Shown here: positions 9,155 to 20,997 of the stretch, one piece after another
Layout of the letters: each line of letters begins with the position of its first letter
Numbering within the stretch: position 1 is the stretch's first letter
From: Aneurinibacillus sp.
GTDB lineage: Bacteria > Bacillota > UBA5301 > DYFA01
Direction: 5' to 3'
Length of the DNA: 64,000 nucleotides
Assembly: GCA_020725425.1 (NCBI GenBank)
Contig: DYFA01000038.1
Location: 21,904-85,903 of the forward strand
Notes under the pieces: model-generated
Databases searched by the model: none
Told to the model about the DNA's origin: nothing
The model's input: the letters and a program-made list of their open reading frames with translations, nothing else
Translations under genes and position numbers: made by a program

Positions 9155-9430
9155 ACGCGGGCTGGAGGAAGCCGTGCGGGAAGCCATCGCCGCCGACCCG
9201 GGGATGCGCGGGTACGGGATCGACGTCCAAAGCCGCGGGGGCGAGGTCGTTCTGACCGGGGTGGTGGATGTTCTGGCAGAGAAAGAGCGGTTGCAGGAGA
9301 TCGCCGCCCATCCCGATCTGGAGCCCCGGACGAAGAGGACTTGGCTATCGCAACGGCGGCGAAAGCCCGGGGTGTCAAGGAGGTTCGGAGCCATCTGGAA
9401 CGGAGGGGGAAGGGAAATGAGCCGGGGTAG
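9111..9430 (+). pseudogene. BON-domain protein gene interrupted by a -1 frameshift
   Basis: From ATG 9111 (or 9120) the frame encodes the front half of a BON domain, with GIDVQSRGGEVVLTGVVDVL and then EIAAHPDLEP. After the run of four C at 9324-9327 that frame turns into Arg/Lys-rich nonsense. The -1 frame instead continues with DEEDLAIATAAKARGVKEV, which is a textbook end of a BON domain (the repeated Ala and the GV..V pattern), and stops at TAG 9428-9430. Restoring one C would give a 106-residue protein. Possible explanations are a sequencing or assembly error in the C run, a recent inactivating mutation, or programmed -1 slippage. By chance the unshifted frame runs into the next gene, so automatic callers will report a false BON-DUF4097 fusion. 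Confidence 0.75.
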
Positions 9431-10364
9431 GGCCATTTCCTTGCTGCCGGTCGCTCTTTTCCTGGCGGTGCCCTGGCTTCTGGCGGGCTGCACCGCGGCG
9501 GAGAACAATTGGACCGGGGCGGCGAACCGGGGGACGGAGCGCTGCCAGAAGGTCACCGAAACCGTGCCGGCCGGCCAGTTCAAGCGGTTCACCCTGCGCA
9601 CCGGGCCGGGCGAGGTGTTGATCACCGGCTCGAGCGAGGATGCAATCAGCGTCGAAGTGGAGAAAAGGGCCTCCGGGGCCGACGCCGCGGCGGTGGACGC
9701 CTACCTGGAGGGCGTGCGTCTGGAGGTGAAAGCCTCCGGAGAGAACGTGCAGGTGGCGACCATCCTGCCGGAGGAGTCGCCCGCCGGAGTCAAGCTGGTC
9801 GGAGTCCGGCATTTGATCCGGATGCCGACCCGGGTCCGGGGAACCATCGAGGTCGAAACCGACCGGGCGCGGGTTCACCTCAGCGGCGTGGGGGGCGAGG
9901 CCAAGATCATGGTCCGCCAGGCCGACGTGGAGGTGCGGGACTTCAGCGGGAACCTGAAGGTGGACGTGCAGAACGGGCAGACGTTGGTCCAGAGGCTGGA
10001 CGGACAATTGGACATCAAGAGCACCGGCCCGGTGGAGATCAGCGACAGTCGCCTGCGGGAGAAAGGGCGCGTGGAGACGGTCAATGCCCGGCTGTGGGTG
10101 AGCCTGGCCGAGCTGGACGTGGGCCAGTACGAGTTTCTGACGAGCAACGCCCCGGTGCGCCTCGCCCTGCCCTACGGAGCAGCAGCCCGCTTCCGGGTGG
10201 CCACCACCAACGGCCGGGTCTACGACGAACTCCCCCTGACCTGGGTCGATCGGAACGAGACCGACAGCGACGGGGTGTACCACTTCGAGGGATGGCTGAA
10301 CGCCGGTGGGGCGCAGGTGGCCGTGGTCACGACCAACGCCGACGTGACGCTGGCCTATCGTTAA
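9417..10364 (+). CDS. lipoprotein with DUF4097-type beta-helix adhesin-like domain
   Basis: A 315-residue predicted lipoprotein: charged start, hydrophobic stretch, and a lipobox LLAGC with the Cys near residue 25. The mature part is made of short beta-strand repeats of the DUF4097 type (for example GPGEVLITGSSEDAISVEVE, VEISDSRL and TTNADVTLAYR). DUF4097 proteins are surface or periplasmic proteins of unknown function, often placed next to membrane regulators. I chose ATG 9417, with GGAGGGGGAAGGG upstream, because it begins the signal peptide; the same frame is open back to 9111 only because of the BON frameshift. It sits between yvcK and whiA, 57 bases before whiA. Confidence 0.8.
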   Translation: MSRGRAISLLPVALFLAVPWLLAGCTAAENNWTGAANRGTERCQKVTETVPAGQFKRFTLRTGPGEVLITGSSEDAISVEVEKRASGADAAAVDAYLEGVRLEVKASGENVQVATILPEESPAGVKLVGVRHLIRMPTRVRGTIEVETDRARVHLSGVGGEAKIMVRQADVEVRDFSGNLKVDVQNGQTLVQRLDGQLDIKSTGPVEISDSRLREKGRVETVNARLWVSLAELDVGQYEFLTSNAPVRLALPYGAAARFRVATTNGRVYDELPLTWVDRNETDSDGVYHFEGWLNAGGAQVAVVTTNADVTLAYR

Positions 10365-10421
10365 ACCTTGGGGTTGCCAGGCCCGGCGGAAGAATTGGGA
10401 TAGGAGAGGAGGGCAAGTTCA

Positions 10422-12474
<2,053 letters not shown>

Positions 12475-12498
12475 CAACGGATGGTGGAGGGGAAAGGC

Positions 12499-13704
12499 GT
12501 GGACAAACTCACCCTGCGCGACCTGGAACTTGCCGGGAAGCGGGTACTGGTCCGGGTCGACTTTAACGTGCCCACCGGGGAGAATGGCGAGATCACCGAT
12601 GACCGGCGCATCCGGGAAGCGCTGCCGACTATCCAGGAACTCGCCCGCCGGGGGGCGAAGGTCATCGCCTGCTCTCACTTCGGCCGGCCCAAGGGCAAGG
12701 TGGTCGAAGAGTACCGGCTGGACAGAGTGGCCCGACGTCTCTCCGAGTTGCTCGGCCAGGCTGTGATGAAGGTCAATGACTGCGTGGGCGAGGAGCCGAA
12801 GCGGGCCATCGCCGCCATGAAGCCCGGTGAGGTCCTTTTGTTGGAGAACGTCCGCTTCTATCCGGAGGAGGAGCAGAACGACCCGCACTTCGCCCGGGAG
12901 CTGGCTTCCCTGGCCGACGTCTATGTGAACGACGCCTTCGGGGCGGCCCACCGGGCGCATGCCTCCACGGCCGGCGTCGCGGCTTATCTCCCCGCGGCGG
13001 CTGGTCTGCTCCTCGAACGGGAGCTTCGGATCCTCGGGGAAGCTCTGGAGAACCCCGCCCGGCCCTTCGTCACGCTCCTCGGCGGCAAGAAGGTCGAGGA
13101 CAAGATCGGGGTGATCGACAACCTCCTCGGCAAAGTGGACGCCCTGCTCGTCGGGGGCGGCATGGCCTTCACCTTCCTGAAGGCCCAGGGTTACGACGTC
13201 GGCAAGTCCCTTGTGGACGAGGCGCGCCTCGATTATGCCCGGCGGTGCCTCGAAGAGGCCGGACGGCGCCGGGTGAGGCTGCTTCTGCCGGTGGACGTCG
13301 TGGTCGCCCGGGAGATCTCGGACGACGCCCCGGCCCAGGTGGTGGCGGCCAACGCCATTCCGGAGGGGTGGATGGGGCTGGACATCGGGCCCCGGACAGC
13401 CGAGAACTTCGCCGCCGAGATCTGCGGCGCCCGGACGGTGATCTGGAACGGACCGGTGGGGGTTTTCGAGGTCGAGGCCTTCTCGGCGGGAACGCTCGCC
13501 ATGTGCCAGGCGTTGAGCCAGGTGGAGGGGACGACCATCGTGGGGGGCGGCGACACGGCGGCGGCCGTGGAGCACTTCGGGTTCGCCGACAAGGTGACCC
13601 ACATCTCGACAGGCGGCGGCGCCTCGCTCGAATTCCTGGAAGGCAAGGAGCTGCCGGGCGTGGCGGCGCTCTCCCCCCGTCCGGCTGCCCAATCCGGGCG
13701 CTGA
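12499..13704 (+). CDS. pgk: phosphoglycerate kinase
   Basis: Transfers phosphate from 1,3-bisphosphoglycerate to ADP. The 401-residue protein carries the N-terminal signature [12 protein letters not shown], the basic substrate-binding motif CSHFGRPKG, and the C-terminal nucleotide-binding [13 protein letters not shown] with [13 protein letters not shown]. The GTG at 12499 is chosen because GGAGGGGA lies about six bases before it; an ATG at 12481 would add six residues but lacks a site. It follows gap by 24 bases and precedes tpiA by 24 bases. Confidence 0.97.
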   Translation: MDKLTLRDLELAGKRVLVRVDFNVPTGENGEITDDRRIREALPTIQELARRGAKVIACSHFGRPKGKVVEEYRLDRVARRLSELLGQAVMKVNDCVGEEPKRAIAAMKPGEVLLLENVRFYPEEEQNDPHFARELASLADVYVNDAFGAAHRAHASTAGVAAYLPAAAGLLLERELRILGEALENPARPFVTLLGGKKVEDKIGVIDNLLGKVDALLVGGGMAFTFLKAQGYDVGKSLVDEARLDYARRCLEEAGRRRVRLLLPVDVVVAREISDDAPAQVVAANAIPEGWMGLDIGPRTAENFAAEICGARTVIWNGPVGVFEVEAFSAGTLAMCQALSQVEGTTIVGGGDTAAAVEHFGFADKVTHISTGGGASLEFLEGKELPGVAALSPRPAAQSGR

Positions 13705-13728
13705 CCGTCGCCAGGGAGGGGTGCCGGG

Positions 13729-14489
13729 GTGAGAAGACCAATCATTGCTGGCAACTGGAAGATGCACAAGACCATCCCCGAGGCTGAGCGCCTGGTGGCG
13801 GAGCTCAAGACGCTCGTCCCGCCGGGCGGGCCGGCGGAAGTGGTGCTCTGCCCGCCCTTCACCGCCCTGGCCGCCGTAGCCGGGGCGTTGAAGGGGACGG
13901 GTTGGGGGGTCGGGGCGCAGGACATGTTTTGGGAGGAGAAGGGCGCCTTCACCGGCGAGATCTCCCCGGGAATGCTGCGGGATGCCGGGTGCACTCACGT
14001 GATCATCGGCCACTCCGAGCGGCGCCAGTACTTCGGGGAGACAGACGGGACGGTCCACCGGAAGGTCCGGGCGGCGCTGGGGGCCGGCCTCGTTCCCATC
14101 GTCTGCGTCGGGGAGACGCTGGCCCAACGGGAGGCCGGGGAGACCGAAGCGCTGGTGGTGAGCCAAGTGGAGGCGGCCCTCGAAGGGCTGACCGCGGCCG
14201 ACCTGGAACGACTTGTCGTCGCCTACGAGCCGGTCTGGGCGATCGGCACCGGGCGCAACGCCACCCCAGGCGACGCCAACGCGGTCGCCGCGCTGATCCG
14301 CCGGACGGTGGGAAAGCAGTGGGGAGCGGAGGCCGCCGCCCGGCTGCGGATCCAATATGGGGGCAGCGTCAAGCCGGAGAACGTCGAGGAGTTGATGCGG
14401 GAGCCCGAGATCGACGGGGCGCTGGTGGGCGGAGCCAGTCTGGAGGCGCCCGCCTTTGCCCGCATCATCGCCGGGGCGGCGCCGGAGCG

Positions 14490-14493
<4 letters not shown>
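13729..14493 (+). CDS. tpiA: triosephosphate isomerase
   Basis: Interconverts dihydroxyacetone phosphate and glyceraldehyde-3-phosphate. The 254-residue TIM barrel begins RRPIIAGNWKMHKT (catalytic Lys in NWKMHK). It has the catalytic His in IIGHSERR, the catalytic Glu in AYEPVWAIGTG, and the phosphate-binding loops YGGSVKPEN and GALVGGASL. Start is GTG with GGGAGGGG upstream. Its TGA overlaps the GTG of gpmI (GTGA), so the two are translationally coupled. Confidence 0.97.
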
Positions 14494-17371
<2,878 letters not shown>

Positions 17372-17391
17372 AGGCTCCGCACCGAAGTTGG

Positions 17392-17420
17392 TTGCCCGTC
17401 CTGCCCCGGTGTGATATACT
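17392..17420 (+). promoter_or_regulatory. sigma-A-type promoter for secG
   Basis: TTGCCC at 17392-17397, a 17-base spacer, and TATACT at 17415-17420. It lies between enolase and secG and predicts transcription starting about 25 bases upstream of the secG start codon, separating secG from the glycolytic operon. Confidence 0.6.
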
Positions 17421-17453
17421 CATCACCGGGTATTGCCAGGAGGTGCTTCAGCT

Positions 17454-17678
17454 TTGCGCACGCTGCTCTTCATCATCCAGTTCGTGATCTCCATCGCCCT
17501 GATTGTGGTGGTGACGGCCCAGTCGAGCAAGGGCGAGGGATTGGGGTCCATCGGCGGCGGGGCCCAGCTCTTCTTCGCCGCCAACAAGGGCCTGGAAGCC
17601 TTCCTCAACAAGGTGACCGTGTGGCTGGCGGTGGCGTTCATGCTGTCCTCCATCGCCGTGACGCTGGTGAACTACTGA
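17454..17678 (+). CDS. secG: preprotein translocase subunit SecG
   Basis: Small membrane subunit of the SecYEG channel. The 74-residue protein has two transmembrane segments: LLFIIQFVISIALIVVVTAQ at about residues 4-23, and AVAFMLSSIAVTLVNY at the C-terminus. The conserved cytoplasmic loop between them is QSSKGEGLGSIGGGAQLFF. The start is TTG at 17454, supported by AGGAGGTG eight bases upstream; there is no suitable ATG. A strong hairpin terminator follows 28 bases after the stop, so it appears monocistronic despite sitting in the usual eno-secG-smpB neighbourhood. Confidence 0.92.
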   Translation: MRTLLFIIQFVISIALIVVVTAQSSKGEGLGSIGGGAQLFFAANKGLEAFLNKVTVWLAVAFMLSSIAVTLVNY

Positions 17679-17706
17679 GGTCGGGCGCGGAGGGGATGGT
17701 CGGGGA

Positions 17707-17735
17707 GAATGCGCTTCGGCGCATTCTTCTTTCTT
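17707..17735 (+). terminator. rho-independent terminator after secG
   Basis: Perfect 8-bp stem GAATGCGC (17707-17714) with GCGCATTC (17719-17726), a stable TTCG tetraloop, and the T-rich tail TCTTTCTTC. Confidence 0.85.
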
Positions 17736-17765
17736 CGCAACAGAAGACAGAGGAGGAAACAGCCT

Positions 17766-18320
17766 ATGACCCGCGAGGAGGCCTTGGCCGAAGTCAAGCA
17801 GCGCGTCGAAAACCGCAACCTGTTCAAGCACATGCTCGCCGTGGAGGCGATCATGCGGGAGCTGGCGACCCGCTTCGGGGAGGACCCCGAGCGGTGGGGG
17901 CTGGCCGGGCTGGTCCATGACATCGACTACGACCAGACGCTCAACGCCCCGGATCAGCACGCCCTAGTCGGTGCGGAGATCCTGGAACAGCTCGGCGTGG
18001 ATCCGGAGATCGTCTACGCCGTCAAGGCGCACAACGGCGACCGCCTAGGGGTCCCCCGCCAGCGCCGGCTGGACAAGGCCCTCTACGCCGCTGATCCTCT
18101 GTCGGGCCTGATCGTGGCGGCGGCGCTCATCCACCCGGACAAGAAGTTGGCCAGCATCGACGCCGACTTCGTCCTGAACCGATTCGGGGAGAAGGGGTTC
18201 GCCCGGGGGGCCAACCGGCAGCAGATCGCCACCTGCCACGAGCTCGGCCTCGAGCTGCGGGAGTTCATCGCCCTGGGCCTTTCCGGAATGCAGAAGATCA
18301 GCGCTGAGCTGGAGCTGTAG
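17766..18320 (+). CDS. HD-domain (HDIG) phosphohydrolase-like protein
   Basis: A 184-residue HD-domain protein. HD-family metal ligands are visible as FKHMLAVEAIM (first His), GLVHDIDYD (HD pair), APDQHALVGAEIL and VKAHNGD. Proteins of this short group are predicted metal-dependent phosphohydrolases acting on nucleotides or similar substrates; the substrate is not known. The ATG at 17766 follows AGAGGAGGAAAC; the frame opens earlier but those codons lie in the secG terminator. In many Firmicutes the position between secG and smpB is taken by rnr (RNase R), which is not present here. Confidence 0.8.
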   Translation: MTREEALAEVKQRVENRNLFKHMLAVEAIMRELATRFGEDPERWGLAGLVHDIDYDQTLNAPDQHALVGAEILEQLGVDPEIVYAVKAHNGDRLGVPRQRRLDKALYAADPLSGLIVAAALIHPDKKLASIDADFVLNRFGEKGFARGANRQQIATCHELGLELREFIALGLSGMQKISAELEL

Positions 18321-18332
18321 GGACGCAGGGCG

Positions 18333-18854
18333 ATGGGCGGCGAGCGGGCTTCGGGGGCGGCAGGGAGTGGCGGGCAGGCGGGGCGCCCGCGGGCGGAGCG
18401 GACGGTCGCCACGAACCGGGAGGCGCGCCACGAGTACTTCATCCTGGAGACGCTGGAGTCCGGGATCGTCCTCACCGGGACCGAGATCAAGTCGGTCCGG
18501 GCCGGGCGGGTCAACCTCAAGGACTCCTACGCCAAGGTGGAGGACGGGCAGGCCTTTCTCTACAACCTGCACATCAGCCCATACGAGTACGGCAACCGAG
18601 AGAACCACGACCCGCTGCGAACCCGCAAGCTCCTGCTGCACAAGGGGGAGATCATCCGCCTCATCGGAAAGACCCGGGAGAAGGGGCTGACGCTGGTTCC
18701 TCTCCGGCTGTACCTGGACGTCCGGGGCCGCGCCAAGGTCGAACTGGCGCTGGCCAAGGGGAAGCACGCCTGGGACAAGCGGGAGGCCATCGCCGAGCGG
18801 GAGGCCCGGCGTGAGGCTGAGCGGGAAGTTAGAGAGCGCCAGAAGTACTGGTGA
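18333..18854 (+). CDS. smpB: SsrA-binding protein SmpB
   Basis: Binds tmRNA and delivers it to stalled ribosomes for trans-translation. The 173-residue protein has the OB-fold core with [57 protein letters not shown] and [10 protein letters not shown]. The C-terminal tail is basic ([12 protein letters not shown] followed by an Arg/Glu-rich helix) and enters the ribosomal mRNA channel in known structures. About 20 Gly/Ala-rich residues at the N-terminus are longer than usual. It lies 83 bases upstream of the tmRNA gene and 12 bases after the HD-domain gene. Confidence 0.96.
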   Translation: MGGERASGAAGSGGQAGRPRAERTVATNREARHEYFILETLESGIVLTGTEIKSVRAGRVNLKDSYAKVEDGQAFLYNLHISPYEYGNRENHDPLRTRKLLLHKGEIIRLIGKTREKGLTLVPLRLYLDVRGRAKVELALAKGKHAWDKREAIAEREARREAEREVRERQKYW

Positions 18855-18883
18855 CCTTCGAGGTCCCCCAGGCTGTTCTCGCA

Positions 18884-18912
18884 GTGACAAAGGGGCAGCG
18901 ACGTGGTATAAT
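18884..18912 (+). promoter_or_regulatory. sigma-A-type promoter for ssrA
   Basis: GTGACA at 18884-18889, a 17-base spacer, and a perfect TATAAT at 18907-18912. The expected start point is near 18919, about 19 bases before the mature tmRNA 5' end, leaving a short leader for RNase P to remove. Confidence 0.75.
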
Positions 18913-18937
18913 GCTGTCTGCGACAACACGACTTTTT

Positions 18938-19333
18938 GGGGGCGCTTGGATTCGACGGGGAGTGTGGGAGCAGGAATAGCGAGCCGGGTTCTCCGCCAGC
19001 CCGTAAAAACGGTGGAAACGGCATAACTGCCGAACCTGTAGCTCTCGCTGCCTAACCTGGTTTAGACAGCCGTCGGCCCGGTTTCTCCGGCGGACCGGTC
19101 ACCGGCGTCACTCAGCCGGATACCGAGGCTCCAATTCTCGGAGGAGCGGGGGGAATCCCGATCGAGATAGCTGACGGGGTGGCCTGCCGGCCGTCTGCCC
19201 CGGAAGCGAAACGGCGAAGCCATAACGCCGCTCAGCGGAAGGTTGGCCGTAGCAATAAACGACCGTGCTGCGCTCGGAGAAATTCCTGCTAATGCCTCTT
19301 CGGACGTGGGTTCGACTCCCACCGCCTCCACCA
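18938..19333 (+). ncRNA. ssrA: transfer-messenger RNA (tmRNA, 10Sa RNA)
   Basis: The 5' end GGGGGCGCTTGGATTCGACGG and the 3' end with TTCGACTCCCACCGCCTCCACCA-type sequence are the diagnostic tmRNA ends. GGGGGCG (18938-18944) pairs with CGCCTCC before the ACCA, forming the alanine-acceptor-like stem with CCA encoded. The tag frame ends with codons for AEPVALAA followed by TAA at 19053-19055; the upstream codons read NGIT, but the exact resume codon, after the TAAAA at 19004-19008, is uncertain. The remainder is a pseudoknot-rich region. smpB is immediately upstream. Confidence 0.95.
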
Positions 19334-19343
19334 GTTTTGACGA

Positions 19344-19375
19344 AGCCGGGTCGTCCTAAAACAGATGACCCGGCT
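19344..19375 (+). terminator. hairpin after ssrA, probable terminator without a T tract
   Basis: AGCCGGGTCGTC (19344-19355) pairs with GATGACCCGGCT (19364-19375) with one mismatch and an 8-base loop. It begins 11 bases after the tmRNA end. No run of T follows, so termination efficiency is uncertain. Confidence 0.5.
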
Positions 19376-19454
19376 CACTACATAGGGGTGACGCCAATGG
19401 CTTCGTCGCGCGCTGTTGGCCGGAAGGTCATGTGGTACGATAAGCTTCATTACA

Positions 19455-20387
19455 ATGAGAACCTATGATCTGACGAGCCCTTGGCGGGGTCTGCTCAAGG
19501 TGTGCCGACTTTGCCCCCGGAGGTGCGGGGCGGACCGGTTGGCGGGCGAACTCGGGTTTTGTCGGGCCGGTGCTCTTCCGGCGGTGGCCAAGGCCTGCCT
19601 GCACCAGTGGGAAGAGCCGCCTATCTCAGGTACCCGGGGGTCGGGGACGGTTTTCTTCTCCCGCTGCAATCTGCGGTGCGTTTTCTGCCAGAACCACCCC
19701 ATCAGCCAGGGCGGGGTTGGCGTAGAGGTCAGCGTGGAGCGGCTGGCGGAGATCTTCCTGGAACAGCAGGCCCGAGGAGCCCATAACCTCAATCTCGTTT
19801 CCCCTACGCCTTACCTCCCACAGGTCGGACAGGCCTTGGAACTGGCTCGGGCGCAGGGGCTGGACATCCCGGTCGTTTGGAACTCGAACGGGTATGAGTC
19901 GGCAGAGGCGTTGGCGCGGCTGGAGGGGCTCGTCAATGTCTATCTACCGGACTTCAAGTACGCTGACGCGGGACTCGCGGCCCGCCTGTCGGGGACGGGC
20001 GATTATCCCACCCGGGCGGCCGCCGCCATCCGCGAGATGGTGAGGCAGGTAGGGGAGACGGAATTCAATGGGGATGGGCTGGTGCGCCGGGGGGTGATCC
20101 TTCGCCACTTGGTGCTGCCCGGCGAGGCGCGGAACACCCGGGCGGTGTTGGACTGGGTCCGGGACAACCTGCCTGCCGGAATATACGTCAGCCTGATGGC
20201 CCAGTACACGCCGGCCCATCGGACGGCCGGACCGGGGGCGGAGCGGCAGTTCGGAGCCCTGAGCCGGCGGCTGTTGCCCGAGGAATACGAGGCGGCGGTG
20301 GATTACTTCCTGGAGATCGGCTTCCGCCTTCCTCGGCGAGCGCGGTCAACACCTCCCAGAGGCGGGGAGCACGCTTCTTCAGGTTGA
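19455..20387 (+). CDS. radical SAM protein, PflX-like (pyruvate formate-lyase-activase-like)
   Basis: A 310-residue radical SAM protein. The cluster-binding motif CNLRCVFCQNHP is at about residues 74-85, preceded by a second Cys group CRLCPRRCGADR and GFCRAG near the N-terminus. This is the arrangement of the PflX family, putative glycyl-radical-enzyme activases of unknown target. No glycyl radical enzyme gene lies in the window. The ATG at 19455 has no Shine-Dalgarno sequence, and a TACGAT at 19436-19441 could be its -10 element, which would give a very short leader. The last 200 bases overlap the convergent thioesterase gene. Confidence 0.85.
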   Translation: MRTYDLTSPWRGLLKVCRLCPRRCGADRLAGELGFCRAGALPAVAKACLHQWEEPPISGTRGSGTVFFSRCNLRCVFCQNHPISQGGVGVEVSVERLAEIFLEQQARGAHNLNLVSPTPYLPQVGQALELARAQGLDIPVVWNSNGYESAEALARLEGLVNVYLPDFKYADAGLAARLSGTGDYPTRAAAAIREMVRQVGETEFNGDGLVRRGVILRHLVLPGEARNTRAVLDWVRDNLPAGIYVSLMAQYTPAHRTAGPGAERQFGALSRRLLPEEYEAAVDYFLEIGFRLPRRARSTPPRGGEHASSG

Positions 20388-20736
20388 CGGGCCGGCGCTC
20401 GGCGCCGAGAAAGGCGTGGACGGTGCGGCCCTCGGCGACCAGAGTGGAACCCCGGACGACGCGATAGGCGAGCGCCAGTCGGACGGGGGTCAACTCCTCC
20501 AGGCGGCATTCCACCTCCAAGAGGTCGTCGTAACGGGCCGGAGTGCGGTAGCGGCAGGCCGCCTCCAGGACCGGCAGAAACACGCCTTCCAGCTCGAACT
20601 CCGCGTACGAGCTTCCTGAGGTGCGCAAGAACTCAGTCCGCGCTGCCTCGAACCAGACGAGGTAGCTGGCGTGATGGGCGATGCCCATCTGATCGGTCTC
20701 AGCATAGCGGACGCGCAAGGCGATGCGTCGGCTCAT
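20188..20736 (-). CDS. acyl-CoA thioesterase, hotdog fold (YbgC/4-hydroxybenzoyl-CoA type)
   Basis: The first 135 or so residues form a single hotdog domain with the active-site segment YAETDQMGIAHHASYLVWFE, typical of the 4-hydroxybenzoyl-CoA thioesterase/YbgC group, which hydrolyse acyl-CoA thioesters. The usual length of these proteins is 130-150 residues. Here the frame continues to 182 with a Pro/Arg/Gly-rich tail encoded entirely by the antisense strand of the radical SAM gene. The tail has no family counterpart and looks like read-through after loss of an original stop. Start ATG 20736 has GAGGAGGGAAC upstream. Confidence 0.85.
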   Translation of the reverse strand: MSRRIALRVRYAETDQMGIAHHASYLVWFEAARTEFLRTSGSSYAEFELEGVFLPVLEAACRYRTPARYDDLLEVECRLEELTPVRLALAYRVVRGSTLVAEGRTVHAFLGAERRPVNLKKRAPRLWEVLTALAEEGGSRSPGSNPPPPRIPRATAAGSGLRTAAPPPVRPSDGPACTGPSG

Positions 20737-20780
20737 CCAGTGTTCCCTCCTCTAGACCTTCCATAAGCTTCCCGGTTAAA

Positions 20781-20827
20781 CCAGGTTCGGCGTCTGGGCG
20801 GCTGTTCCTCCGCCCGAGGAAACCTGG
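20781..20827 (+). repeat. long inverted repeat in the leader region of the glutamate-synthase-like gene
   Basis: CCAGGTT at 20781-20787 pairs with AACCTGG at 20821-20827, and GGGCGG at 20796-20801 pairs with CCGCCC at 20810-20815. Together they could form a stem with an internal loop in RNA. It lies between the divergent thioesterase gene and the glutamate-synthase-like gene (about 170 bases before its ATG). I cannot assign it to a known riboswitch class. The rest of this 260-base gap holds only weak TATACC/CATACT promoter-like elements near 20867-20879. Confidence 0.4.
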
Positions 20828-20997
20828 AGAAAGCCAGCTTTTTCACGATGCAAAAAGGCTGTCATGTATACCGCATACTGCGAAAAAAGGGGGAGGGCCA
20901 GAGCGCCATGAGACGAATAAATAAAAAAGGGGCGGTCGAACTTGACTGGCAACCCCTATTGAACTAGCCGAGTAGGGAGAAGGAAGGAGGAGCCAGC

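Noticed and set aside
9111..10364. A genuine BON-DUF4097 fusion protein
   Set aside because: The middle is Arg/Lys-rich nonsense, the BON ending is found in the -1 frame, and the lipoprotein has its own ribosome site, signal peptide and lipobox.
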